From NCBI RefSeq assembly GCF_000423105.1, contig NZ_AUHI01000018.1:1-49618 (forward strand): a stretch of 49,618 nucleotides of DNA, read 5' to 3'. The translations under genes were made by a program, and so were the position numbers. Under the pieces are notes generated by a model, which was not told where the DNA came from, ran no database searches, and saw only the letters and a program-made list of their open reading frames with translations. This DNA comes from Halalkalibacillus halophilus DSM 18494. Its GTDB lineage: Bacteria > Bacillota > Bacilli > Bacillales > Alkalibacillaceae. Position 1 is the stretch's first letter, and each line of letters starts with the position of its first letter. Below, piece by piece: positions 1-7,647 of this stretch.

Positions 1-137
1 ATGAAGCCCCCCTCGAGATGAGATTTCCCATTGCTTCAAGCAAGTAAGATCCCTCAGAGACGATGAGGTAGATAGGTTCGAGGTGGAAGCGTGGTGACAC
101 GTGGAGCTGACGAATACTAATCGATCGAGGACTTAAC
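1..137 (+). rRNA. 23S ribosomal RNA, 3' end only
   Basis: The first ~137 bases match the conserved 3' end of bacterial 23S rRNA: the GACGAATACTAATCGATCG stretch followed by AGGACTTAA is the 3' strand of the terminal helix region in Bacillaceae. The gene is truncated by the window start. The exact mature 3' end is placed by memory of the B. subtilis end and may be off by a few bases. It is followed by a short spacer and 5S rRNA, the normal 16S-23S-5S order, and no tRNA gene follows. Confidence 0.95.
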
Positions 138-223
138 TTCGATCGAACGTGAAACGTTTCGACGCTTGGTTACAAACTCTTATCTAGTTTTGAAGGTACA
201 TTCCTTCTAAAAAAGCAACACGA

Positions 224-339
224 TCCGGTAGCAATGGCAGAGAGGCCACACCTGTTCCCATGCCGAACACAGTAGTTAAGCTCTCTAGCGCCGATGGTAG
301 TTGGGGTTCTTCCCCTGTGAGAGTAGGACGCTGCCGGGC
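224..339 (+). rRNA. 5S ribosomal RNA
   Basis: About 116 nt with the conserved 5S core (CCGAACACAGTAGTTAAGC, then CGCCGATGGTAGT and GAGAGTAGGACG). The 5' end (TCCGGTAGC) pairs with the 3' end (GCTGCCGGG) to form helix I, which fixes the ends at roughly 224 and 338-340. It is the last gene of the rRNA operon whose 23S end opens the window. Confidence 0.96.
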
Positions 340-357
340 AAATTTTAATAGTACGAA

Positions 358-388
358 GCCAAGAAGTAGTCCTTCTTGGCTTTTTTTT
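358..388 (+). terminator. Rho-independent terminator of the rRNA operon
   Basis: Perfect 9-bp stem GCCAAGAAG / CTTCTTGGC with a 5-nt loop, followed by eight T residues. It lies 19 nt after 5S rRNA and ends the rRNA transcript before the mgtC-like gene. The 145 bases from here to that gene contain a small AGGGAG/CTCCCT hairpin (404-420) and a TATAAT at 477-482, but I see no convincing -35 element. Confidence 0.93.
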
Positions 389-535
389 CATAAGTTGAAA
401 AATAGGGAGAAAACCTCCCTAAGTAGTTTTAAATGATTTAATAACAATATAAAAAGAAAAAATAGTTCACTTCATATATAATAAGCTTACACATATAAAT
501 GTAATGATGTGTTTTAAATAGGGAGATGAAGAAAG

Positions 536-1234
536 ATGGAGGTTATCACCCAATATCTTGGAGAAAACTTCGATGTAATGGTATTTAGAGTGCTTCTCGC
601 TACTGTTTTATGTGGCTTGATCGGCTTTGAAAGAGAGCTTAAACAACACTCTGCAGGTTTTCGGACACATATATTAGTTGGCGTAGGGGCTTGTATTATG
701 ATGCTCCTCTCTATTTATGGGTTTGAACCTTATATAACACAATATGATACGATTCAATTTGACCCTGCACGTATCCCTTCGTATGTAATTAGTGGGATTG
801 GTTTCTTAGGTGCTGGAACTATTATGGTGCATGGTATGACAATTCGTGGATTAACAACAGCGGCTTCTATTTGGACAGTCGCAGGCTTAGGACTTGTAGT
901 TGGTGCGGGAATGTACCCGCTTGCTATTTTTGCAACTATAGTTGTTTTGTTAAGTCTCATTTTCCTAAATAGTTTTGAGAATTTCTTTCGGAAGAATAAA
1001 TCAGATAGTTACTTTCAAATCATCATCTTAAAAGATGTACATTTAAGAGATGTGTTGGAAATATTTGATCAATTTGAATTAATGATACGTAAAATGGAAA
1101 TCGAGAGTGAAAGTAGTGACTCCAGAAAGATTTTGATCGAATTAGAGAAGAATCAGGAGTTTGATAGAAATGAAATCATTGATCAAGTAAGTAAAATTGA
1201 GCATGTAAGATATGTGTACGAAAATAATAAATAG
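536..1234 (+). CDS. MgtC/SapB family membrane protein
   Basis: A 232-residue protein. The N-terminal ~145 residues hold about five hydrophobic segments (near residues 14-30, 42-60, 82-100, 106-122 and 126-146) with the FERE motif after the first segment and the GIGFLGAG and GLTTAASIW signatures of the MgtC/SapB family. The remaining ~85 residues are a charged, cytosolic, ACT-like tail. MgtC proteins are linked to growth in low magnesium and to membrane potential or ATP synthase control in pathogens; the role in free-living bacilli is unclear, so substrate is not assigned. The start ATG follows GGGAG at 521-525. Its place between the 5S terminator and ctsR is not the B. subtilis arrangement, and it has its own terminator, so it appears monocistronic. 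I see no M-box-like magnesium riboswitch in the short leader. Confidence 0.9.
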   Translation: MEVITQYLGENFDVMVFRVLLATVLCGLIGFERELKQHSAGFRTHILVGVGACIMMLLSIYGFEPYITQYDTIQFDPARIPSYVISGIGFLGAGTIMVHGMTIRGLTTAASIWTVAGLGLVVGAGMYPLAIFATIVVLLSLIFLNSFENFFRKNKSDSYFQIIILKDVHLRDVLEIFDQFELMIRKMEIESESSDSRKILIELEKNQEFDRNEIIDQVSKIEHVRYVYENNK

Positions 1235-1247
1235 CTTTAGGGTTGAT

Positions 1248-1277
1248 ACCTCCACTTTTGTAGTGGGGGTTTTCTTT
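1248..1277 (+). terminator. Terminator after the mgtC-like gene
   Basis: Stem ACCTCCAC / GTGGGGGT (one T-G pair) with a 7-nt loop, followed by a T-rich tail (TTTTCTTT). It separates the mgtC-like gene from the ctsR operon. Confidence 0.85.
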
Positions 1278-1353
1278 GTATTATTTTCCATTTTGCAGGC
1301 TATTTTTAACTTAAAAAGGGTATATTGATTACTGAAAAAACTTTAATCAAAAT

Positions 1354-1383
1354 GTTTGCAACTAACAATATTATGGGTATAAT
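1354..1383 (+). promoter_or_regulatory. Overlapping sigma-A and sigma-B-like promoters of the ctsR operon
   Basis: Sigma-A reading: TTGCAA (1356-1361), 16-bp spacer, TATAAT (1378-1383). Sigma-B reading on the same DNA: GTTTGC (1354-1359), 15-bp spacer, GGGTAT (1375-1380), close to the GTTTAA/GGGTAT consensus. In B. subtilis the clpC operon has both sigma-A and sigma-B promoters; here they seem superimposed. The sigma-A call is strong, the sigma-B call is inference. Confidence 0.75.
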
Positions 1384-1391
1384 AAAATTAT

Positions 1392-1414
1392 AGTCAAAGA
1401 TAGTCAAAGTCAAA
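1392..1414 (+). promoter_or_regulatory. CtsR operator (heptad direct repeat)
   Basis: AGTCAAA-GAT-AGTCAAA (1392-1408) followed at once by a further GTCAAA (1409-1414). This is the CtsR box: tandem (A/G)GTCAAA heptads separated by 3 bp. It lies 9 bp downstream of the -10 element, over the likely transcription start, so bound CtsR would block initiation. Heat or McsB action would relieve this autorepression. Confidence 0.93.
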
Positions 1415-1455
1415 ACTAATCTTCTAAAACGCTGTTTAGAAAAGGGGGGATGGAG

Positions 1456-1923
1456 TTGCGAAATATTTCAGATGTGATTGAAGCTTATTTAAAAGAAGTA
1501 ATTCAATCAAGTAATAGTGATGTGGTAGAACTGAAAAGAAGTGAAATTGCTGATCAGTTTGAGTGTGTGCCTTCGCAAATTAATTATGTAATCAACACAC
1601 GCTTCACCTTGGAAAAGGGATATTTAGTAGAAAGTAAGCGTGGAGGAGGCGGCTACATTCGAATCATCCGACTTCGTCCCAAGTCAAAGCACGAACTTCT
1701 AAATGAAATGCATCTCATTTGTAATAAACCAATTACACAACAGGTTAGTTTTGATTTATTAGATCGTTTAAGGCAGGAAGATTTAATTTCGGATAGAGAA
1801 TTGCATTTGATGACTAAATTAATGCACCGAGATTTACTTACTCTCCCAGTCCCTGATCGAGATATAATACGTTCGAGAATGTTTCAAGAGTTGATTACGA
1901 CTATTAAAATGCATGATCGTTAG
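1456..1923 (+). CDS. ctsR: CtsR, class III heat-shock repressor
   Basis: Dimeric winged-helix repressor of clp genes. The protein begins with the family signature NISDVIEAYL and contains the DNA-binding segment PSQINYVINTRFT and the glycine-rich wing tip RGGGGYIRI that acts as heat sensor in this family. I chose TTG at 1456 (155 codons) because GGGGGG at 1444-1449 then sits 6 nt upstream and the protein starts MRNISD like relatives; the ATG at 1450 would touch the Shine-Dalgarno sequence. First gene of ctsR-mcsA-mcsB-clpC and preceded by its own operator. Confidence 0.95.
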   Translation: MRNISDVIEAYLKEVIQSSNSDVVELKRSEIADQFECVPSQINYVINTRFTLEKGYLVESKRGGGGYIRIIRLRPKSKHELLNEMHLICNKPITQQVSFDLLDRLRQEDLISDRELHLMTKLMHRDLLTLPVPDRDIIRSRMFQELITTIKMHDR

Positions 1924-1935
1924 GAGGGATCTTAT

Positions 1936-2475
1936 ATGATGTGTCAAAAGTGTCAGGAGCATGAAGCTGCTGTTCATTATAAACAAGTTGTAAATGGTGA
2001 AAAGCAGGAAACACATTTATGTGAAGGTTGCGCACAAGAAGAAGGTTATATGAATTTCTCTGATAATGGCCTTTCTATTCATCAATTTTTAACGAGCATG
2101 TTTCCATTCGACCAATCAATTAGTCAAAAACAGCAAGTTAGACGTACGGAAGATGCCGTTTGTAATAAATGCGGTTTATCTTATCAAGCTTTTAGGCGAA
2201 AAGGTAAGTTCGGCTGTAGTAATTGCTATGAAACGTTTCATCCTTATTTAGATCCTATTTTGAAGCGTGTGCATAGTGGAAATACAACACATGTTGGTAA
2301 AATACCTAAAAAAATAGGTGGAAATTTGCATAAACAACGGGAACTGGATCAGCTCCGAAAGCAATTAGAACAGCTGGTGCAAAATGAGAATTTTGAGGAA
2401 GCAGCACCTGTCCGGGACCAAATTAATAAATTGAAGCAAGAATTAGAAGAAGAACGTGAGGGTGGTGATCAATAA
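1936..2475 (+). CDS. mcsA: McsA, activator of the McsB arginine kinase
   Basis: A 179-residue zinc protein with four CXXC pairs (CQKC, CEGC, CNKC, CSNC) in the first ~95 residues and a C-terminal UVR domain (about residues 135-172, with FEEAAPVRDQI) that contacts partner proteins. It stimulates McsB and helps release CtsR from DNA. TAGGAGGG ends 7 nt before the ATG. It follows ctsR after 12 bp and overlaps the mcsB start (TAATG). The UVR motif has Pro where Lys/Leu is usual after EEAA, a minor oddity. Confidence 0.95.
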   Translation: MMCQKCQEHEAAVHYKQVVNGEKQETHLCEGCAQEEGYMNFSDNGLSIHQFLTSMFPFDQSISQKQQVRRTEDAVCNKCGLSYQAFRRKGKFGCSNCYETFHPYLDPILKRVHSGNTTHVGKIPKKIGGNLHKQRELDQLRKQLEQLVQNENFEEAAPVRDQINKLKQELEEEREGGDQ

Positions 2476-3542
2476 TGTCATTACAGGACTTTATTAACGA
2501 AGCAATCAGCCCTTGGATGAATACAGAAGGTTCCGACAGCGATATTGTTTTAAGTAGTCGAATTCGATTAGCAAGAAATTTTGATTATGCTGCATTTCCA
2601 ACTAGCGGCGAACAAGAATCATTAATTAAAGTATTAGAGCATATGGAAAAAGAGTATAGTAATCAATCTTACAATCAATTTAAACAGTTTCATTTAGTGA
2701 AAATGGCAGAGTTAGAACCGGTTCAAAAGCGTGTGTTGGTAGAGAAACATCTCATTAGCCCACATTTAGCCGAAAACAATCATACGGGAGCAGCACTTAT
2801 TTCTGAAAATGAGCAAGCCTCGATTATGATTAATGAAGAAGATCACTTGAGATTGCAACTTTACTATCCAGGTTTTGAGTTAACCAAGGCATTAGAAACA
2901 GCATCTCAAATTGATGATTGGCTAGAAGAGCGAACGCAGTATGCCTTTGATGAACAGAGAGGTTATCTCACGAGTTGCCCGACAAATGTGGGAACAGGAC
3001 TTCGGGCATCGGTAATGATGCACTTGCCAGCACTAACCATGACGAATAAGATGAATCAAATTGTACCAGAAATTAATAAATTAGGCTTAGTGGTTAGAGG
3101 GATTTATGGTGAAGGTAGTGAAGCATTAGGCCAACTTTTCCAAGTATCTAATCAGATTACTCTAGGAAAGTCAGAAGAAGAGATCGTAGAGGACTTAAAA
3201 AGTGTCGTTCAACAATTGATAGAAAGCGAGCGACGTGCAAGGGAGTGGCTATTGCAACAATCGGGTATACAGTTGGAGGATCGAATCTTTAGATCTTATG
3301 GTGTGTTAGCCCATAGTAGAATTATTGAATCGAAGGAAGCTTCTAAATGTTTATCAGATGTCCGGCTAGGTATTGATCTAGGCTACATTAAGAATGTATC
3401 TAAAAATATTTTGAATGAATTAATGGTCTTAACACAGCCAGGATTTTTGCAACACTATGCACAAAAAGCATTGAATCCAAAAGAGCGCGATGCATTCCGA
3501 GCACACTTGATACGTGAACGTTTGCAATTAGAACAATATTAA
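2475..3542 (+). CDS. mcsB: McsB, protein arginine kinase
   Basis: A 355-residue enzyme of the ATP:guanido phosphotransferase fold that phosphorylates arginines and marks proteins for ClpCP. Visible are the LSSRIRLARN nucleotide-binding segment near residue 26, the active-site motif CPTNVGTGLRASVM near residue 170, and the C-terminal RDAFRA sequence (about 338-343), which matches the RDXXRA phospho-arginine sensor of McsB. Length is close to the B. subtilis enzyme (363). Its ATG overlaps the mcsA stop, so translation is coupled. Confidence 0.96.
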   Translation: MSLQDFINEAISPWMNTEGSDSDIVLSSRIRLARNFDYAAFPTSGEQESLIKVLEHMEKEYSNQSYNQFKQFHLVKMAELEPVQKRVLVEKHLISPHLAENNHTGAALISENEQASIMINEEDHLRLQLYYPGFELTKALETASQIDDWLEERTQYAFDEQRGYLTSCPTNVGTGLRASVMMHLPALTMTNKMNQIVPEINKLGLVVRGIYGEGSEALGQLFQVSNQITLGKSEEEIVEDLKSVVQQLIESERRAREWLLQQSGIQLEDRIFRSYGVLAHSRIIESKEASKCLSDVRLGIDLGYIKNVSKNILNELMVLTQPGFLQHYAQKALNPKERDAFRAHLIRERLQLEQY

Positions 3543-3564
3543 TATACCAAGGAGGTAATGGAAG

Positions 3565-6018
3565 ATGATGTTTGGAAGATTTACAGAAAGAGCACAAAAA
3601 GTATTAGCATTATCACAAGAAGAGGCTCTACGTTTAGGGCATAACAATATAGGAACAGAGCATATCTTATTAGGTTTAATTAAAGAAGGGGACGGCATCG
3701 CTGCTAAATCATTAAAGGCTTTAAATGTGACAGCGGAGCAGATCCAATCAGAGGTGGAGCAATTGATTGGTACTGGTCAAAATTCCGCTCAAACGATTCA
3801 CTATACACCTCGTGCGAAAAAAGTTATTGAGCTATCTATGGATGAAGCACGAAAGCTGAATCATTCTTACGTAGGAACAGAGCATATTTTACTTGGGTTG
3901 ATTCGTGAAGGTGAAGGTGTGGCAGCGAGAGTCTTTAATAATTTAGGTGTGAGTTTAAATAAAGCGCGCCAGCAAGTGCTACAATTATTAGGTAGCAATG
4001 AATCTACTTCGAACCAAAAGCAACCAAAACAGGCAAGCAATGCGAATACGCCAACGTTAGACTCATTGGCGCGTGATTTAACGGCTGTTGCTAAAGAAGG
4101 CAATATAGACCCTGTGATTGGAAGAGGGAAAGAGATTGAACGTGTTATCCAAGTATTGAGTCGTCGTCGTAAAAATAACCCAGTATTAATCGGGGAACCG
4201 GGTGTCGGTAAAACGGCTATTGCTGAAGGGTTAGCGCAACAAATCGTCAATAATGAAATCCCAGAGATTTTACGTGATAAGCGTGTAATGACTTTGGATA
4301 TGGGAACTGTAGTCGCTGGTACTAAATACCGCGGTGAATTTGAAGATCGTTTGAAAAAAGTAATGGAAGAGATTCGTCAAGCTCGCAACATTATTCTATT
4401 TATTGATGAATTGCATACATTAATCGGTGCTGGTGGAGCAGAAGGTGCAATTGATGCATCTAATATCTTAAAACCTGCATTAGCACGTGGTGACCTTCAA
4501 TGTATCGGTGCCACCACCCTTGATGAGTACCGTAAGTATATTGAAAAAGATGCCGCTTTAGAGCGTCGTTTCCAACCGATCCAAGTAGATGAGCCGACTC
4601 CTGAAGAGGCGCAACAAATCTTAGAGGGATTAAGAGATCGTTATGAAGCGCACCACCGCGTTACCATTTCAGATGATGCAATTAGCAGTGCGGTACGTTT
4701 ATCTGACCGTTATATTACCGACCGCTTTTTACCAGATAAAGCGATTGATTTAATTGATGAAGCTGCTTCTAGAGTTCGTTTAAGAAGCTACACGGCGCCA
4801 CCAAACTTAAAAGAGGTGGAAGCAAAGCTTGAAGAAGTGAAGAAAGAAAAGGATGCCGCAGTACAGAGTCAAGAGTTTGAAAAAGCAGCATCTTTACGAG
4901 ATAAAGAACAGAAGCTTAAAGATGAATTAGAAAAAACGAAAAATGAATGGAAACAAAAACAAGGTCAGGAAAGCTCTGAAGTAACTCTAGAAGATATTGC
5001 TCATGTTGTTTCTACATGGACTGGTGTCCCGGTATCTCGTCTAGCAAAAGATGAAACGGAGAAGCTTCTAAACCTTGAAGAAACATTACACGGAAGAGTA
5101 ATCGGTCAGGATGAAGCAGTAAAAGCTGTTTCAAAAGCGATTCGCCGTGCTAGAGCTGGTCTTAAAGATCCAAAACGTCCAATCGGTTCGTTTATTTTCC
5201 TAGGACCAACAGGTGTTGGTAAAACAGAGCTTGCAAGAGCACTTGCTACTTCAATGTTTGGGGATGAAGACGCGATGATCCGTGTTGACATGTCAGAGTA
5301 CATGGAGAAGCATGCAACATCTCGATTAGTCGGTTCACCTCCTGGGTATGTTGGATATGAAGAGGGCGGACAACTAACAGAAAAAGTTCGTCAAAAGCCT
5401 TATTCTGTTATCCTATTAGATGAAATTGAAAAAGCACACCCAGAAGTGTTTAATATCTTACTACAAGTGCTAGAAGACGGTAGACTAACGGACTCTAAAG
5501 GTCGCGTAGTCGATTTCCGTAATACAGTAGTAATTATGACTTCTAATGTTGGTGCACATGAATTACGCCGCCAAAAATATGTTGGCTTTAGTTTAGAAGA
5601 TAATAAACAAGATCATGCACAAATGAAGTCTAAGGTAATGGAAGAATTGAAAAAAGCGTTCCGTCCGGAGTTCTTAAACCGTGTGGATGAAACCATTGTG
5701 TTCCATTCTCTTGAAAAAGAGCATATCGGAGAAATTGTGCAGCTAATGGTGAAGCAATTGCAAGACCGCTTAATAGAAAACGATATTCACTTCACTTTAA
5801 CTGATGCTGCGATTAAGAAAATTGCTGATGAGGGAATGGATTTAGAATATGGTGCAAGACCTCTACGTCGTTCGATTCAGAAGAACGTAGAAGATTTCTT
5901 ATCAGAAGAATTACTAAGAGGTCAGCTGGAAACTGGTCAGTCTGTAGAAATTGATGTAAATGATGACGGTGAATTTTATATCTCATCCAGACAACAATTG
6001 GAGACGACAGAGAAATAA
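3565..6018 (+). CDS. clpC: ClpC, AAA+ unfoldase of the ClpCP protease
   Basis: An 817-residue Hsp100 protein. Two Clp N-terminal repeats occupy residues 1-145 (TEHILLGLIKEG and TEHILLGLIREG). AAA+ module 1 has Walker A GEPGVGKT (210-217) and module 2 GPTGVGKT (547-554). A UVR-type coiled-coil middle domain lies near 415-455, the adaptor/MecA-binding M-domain. The YVGF tripeptide loop for ClpP docking is present near residue 672. It recognises arginine-phosphorylated proteins made by McsB. ATG at 3565 (MMFGRF) follows AAGGAGGT (3549-3556) by 8 nt. Confidence 0.98.
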   Translation: MMFGRFTERAQKVLALSQEEALRLGHNNIGTEHILLGLIKEGDGIAAKSLKALNVTAEQIQSEVEQLIGTGQNSAQTIHYTPRAKKVIELSMDEARKLNHSYVGTEHILLGLIREGEGVAARVFNNLGVSLNKARQQVLQLLGSNESTSNQKQPKQASNANTPTLDSLARDLTAVAKEGNIDPVIGRGKEIERVIQVLSRRRKNNPVLIGEPGVGKTAIAEGLAQQIVNNEIPEILRDKRVMTLDMGTVVAGTKYRGEFEDRLKKVMEEIRQARNIILFIDELHTLIGAGGAEGAIDASNILKPALARGDLQCIGATTLDEYRKYIEKDAALERRFQPIQVDEPTPEEAQQILEGLRDRYEAHHRVTISDDAISSAVRLSDRYITDRFLPDKAIDLIDEAASRVRLRSYTAPPNLKEVEAKLEEVKKEKDAAVQSQEFEKAASLRDKEQKLKDELEKTKNEWKQKQGQESSEVTLEDIAHVVSTWTGVPVSRLAKDETEKLLNLEETLHGRVIGQDEAVKAVSKAIRRARAGLKDPKRPIGSFIFLGPTGVGKTELARALATSMFGDEDAMIRVDMSEYMEKHATSRLVGSPPGYVGYEEGGQLTEKVRQKPYSVILLDEIEKAHPEVFNILLQVLEDGRLTDSKGRVVDFRNTVVIMTSNVGAHELRRQKYVGFSLEDNKQDHAQMKSKVMEELKKAFRPEFLNRVDETIVFHSLEKEHIGEIVQLMVKQLQDRLIENDIHFTLTDAAIKKIADEGMDLEYGARPLRRSIQKNVEDFLSEELLRGQLETGQSVEIDVNDDGEFYISSRQQLETTEK

Positions 6019-6025
6019 AGGGATG

Positions 6026-6058
6026 AAACAGCCGGTCGACATTTTGTCCGGCTGTTTT
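6026..6058 (+). terminator. Terminator after clpC
   Basis: Perfect stem AAACAGCCGG / CCGGCTGTTT with a 12-nt loop and a short TTTTA tail. It lies between clpC and radA; the short T-tract suggests partial read-through, as no clear promoter follows before radA. Confidence 0.85.
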
Positions 6059-6090
6059 ATGCTTTTCTTGTACATAAGGGGGAAAATGTA

Positions 6091-7467
6091 GTGGCGAAGA
6101 AGGCTAAAGTGGTGTTTTTTTGTCAAGAATGTGGATATGAATCCGCAAAATGGATGGGCAAGTGTCCTGTTTGTAACCAATGGAATACGATGGTTGAAGA
6201 AAAAGTTCAGTCTCAAAAAACAGAAAGGCACGCGCTGGGAAGTGATCAACAACGTACGCGTAAGAAACCTCAGAAGATTCAATCCATCTCTTCCGATGAA
6301 GAAAAACGAATCACAACAAAAATGGAGGAGGTTAACCGTGTACTAGGTGGAGGAGTGGTACCAGGTTCTTTAGTTTTAATTGGAGGAGACCCAGGTATTG
6401 GTAAATCTACTTTATTGCTACAACTGTCCGCGCAAATTGCCATGAAGGATCTAAACGTCTTATATATTTCTGGGGAGGAATCTGAAAAGCAAACGAAGCT
6501 CCGTGCAGAGCGACTAGTGGTGGATCAAAGTGAACTATATATCATGGCGGAAACGAACTTAGAATATGTGATTGATGCAATTGAAGATACCAATCCTGCA
6601 TTTGTCGTCATTGACTCGATCCAAACCGTCTACCACGATGCAGTGACTTCTGCTCCGGGTTCTGTTTCGCAAGTTCGTGAGTGTACGAGTGCATTGATGA
6701 AAGTTGCTAAAACGAAGGGTATTCCGATCTTCATCGTAGGGCATGTGACGAAGGAAGGGAATATTGCGGGACCAAGACTTCTAGAACATATGGTAGATAC
6801 GGTGCTATATTTCGAAGGGGAACGTCATCATAGCTTTCGTATTTTAAGAAGTGTGAAAAATCGTTTTGGAAGTACACATGAGATGGGAATCTTCGAAATG
6901 AAAGAAGAAGGGTTAGTAGAGGTAAGTAATCCCTCTGAAATCTTCTTAGAAGAACGTTCACAAGGAGTTGCCGGTTCAACCGTAGTAGCTTCATTGGAAG
7001 GGACGCGACCGTTACTCGTGGAGATCCAAGCGCTAATTTCTCCAACACAATTTGGTCATTCCAGAAGAATGTCGACCGGGTTGGATCACAATAGGGTCCC
7101 TTTATTAATGGCGGTTTTAGAAAAACGAGCAGGGTTATTGCTACAAAATCAGGACGCCTATGTAAAAGTTGCTGGCGGGGTGAAGTTGGATGAACCAGCA
7201 ATTGACTTAGCTGTTGCAATTAGTATCGCCTCAAGCTTTAAAGATCAGCCCACTCGACCAGATGATGTATTCATTGGGGAAGTCGGGTTAACCGGTGAAG
7301 TACGAAGAGTTGCCCGAATAGAACAACGTGTAAACGAAGCACAAAAGCTTGGGTTCAAACGAATTATTTTACCATCCAATAATCTAGGAACTCTTAAAGC
7401 TCCAGATGGCGTGGAATTAGTAGGAGTTAGTTCTGTTCAAGAAGCCTTGAAAGAGACACTGGAATAA
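6091..7467 (+). CDS. radA: RadA/Sms, DNA repair branch-migration ATPase
   Basis: A 458-residue RecA-family protein acting in recombination intermediate processing. It has a four-cysteine zinc finger (C11, C14, C25, C28), Walker A GDPGIGKS (99-106), the RadA-specific KNRFG motif (256-260) and a Lon-protease-like C-terminal domain (about 290-458). GTG start at 6091, preceded by AAGGGGG. In B. subtilis disA follows; here the next gene is yacL. Confidence 0.97.
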   Translation: MAKKAKVVFFCQECGYESAKWMGKCPVCNQWNTMVEEKVQSQKTERHALGSDQQRTRKKPQKIQSISSDEEKRITTKMEEVNRVLGGGVVPGSLVLIGGDPGIGKSTLLLQLSAQIAMKDLNVLYISGEESEKQTKLRAERLVVDQSELYIMAETNLEYVIDAIEDTNPAFVVIDSIQTVYHDAVTSAPGSVSQVRECTSALMKVAKTKGIPIFIVGHVTKEGNIAGPRLLEHMVDTVLYFEGERHHSFRILRSVKNRFGSTHEMGIFEMKEEGLVEVSNPSEIFLEERSQGVAGSTVVASLEGTRPLLVEIQALISPTQFGHSRRMSTGLDHNRVPLLMAVLEKRAGLLLQNQDAYVKVAGGVKLDEPAIDLAVAISIASSFKDQPTRPDDVFIGEVGLTGEVRRVARIEQRVNEAQKLGFKRIILPSNNLGTLKAPDGVELVGVSSVQEALKETLE

Positions 7468-7499
7468 AATGTTTCATACATGTATCAAATGTAATAATA

Positions 7500-7570
7500 T
7501 TGACACATTCTATAGAAGCTGATAAAATAATTAGTTTATTTTGACGATTATAATTAAGCTGTGCTATAAT
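7500..7570 (+). promoter_or_regulatory. Two tandem sigma-A promoters for yacL
   Basis: P1: TTGACA (7500-7505), 17-bp spacer, TAAAAT (7523-7528). P2: TTGACG (7541-7546), 18-bp spacer, extended -10 TGC-TATAAT (7562-7570). Both are near consensus and fill the short radA-yacL gap in which disA is usually encoded. Confidence 0.8.
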
Positions 7571-7586
7571 TTAGTATTAATTATAC

Positions 7587-7626
7587 AATTGCCAATTTAT
7601 TTCATAGATTAAATAGGTTGGCAATT
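7587..7626 (+). repeat. Long leader hairpin before yacL
   Basis: AATTGCCAA (7587-7595) and TTGGCAATT (7618-7626) are perfect inverted repeats; the inner bases add two G-T and five A-T pairs, giving about 16 bp around an 8-nt loop. It lies between promoter P2 and the ribosome binding site (AGGAGGT, 7634-7640). There is no T-run, so it is not a terminator; it could be an operator or an mRNA-stabilising 5' hairpin. Confidence 0.7.
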
Positions 7627-7647
7627 AATTATTAGGAGGTGCAAGTG

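Noticed and set aside
170..391. Open frame on the minus strand
   Set aside because: It lies antisense to 5S rRNA and the rRNA terminator, with no ribosome binding site; it is a shadow of RNA gene sequence.
140..530. tRNA genes after the rRNA operon
   Set aside because: I searched for GTTCGA-type T-arm and CCA ends between 5S and mgtC and found none.
391..535. Magnesium riboswitch (M-box) before the mgtC-like gene
   Set aside because: The leader is too short and lacks M-box conserved segments and a terminator.
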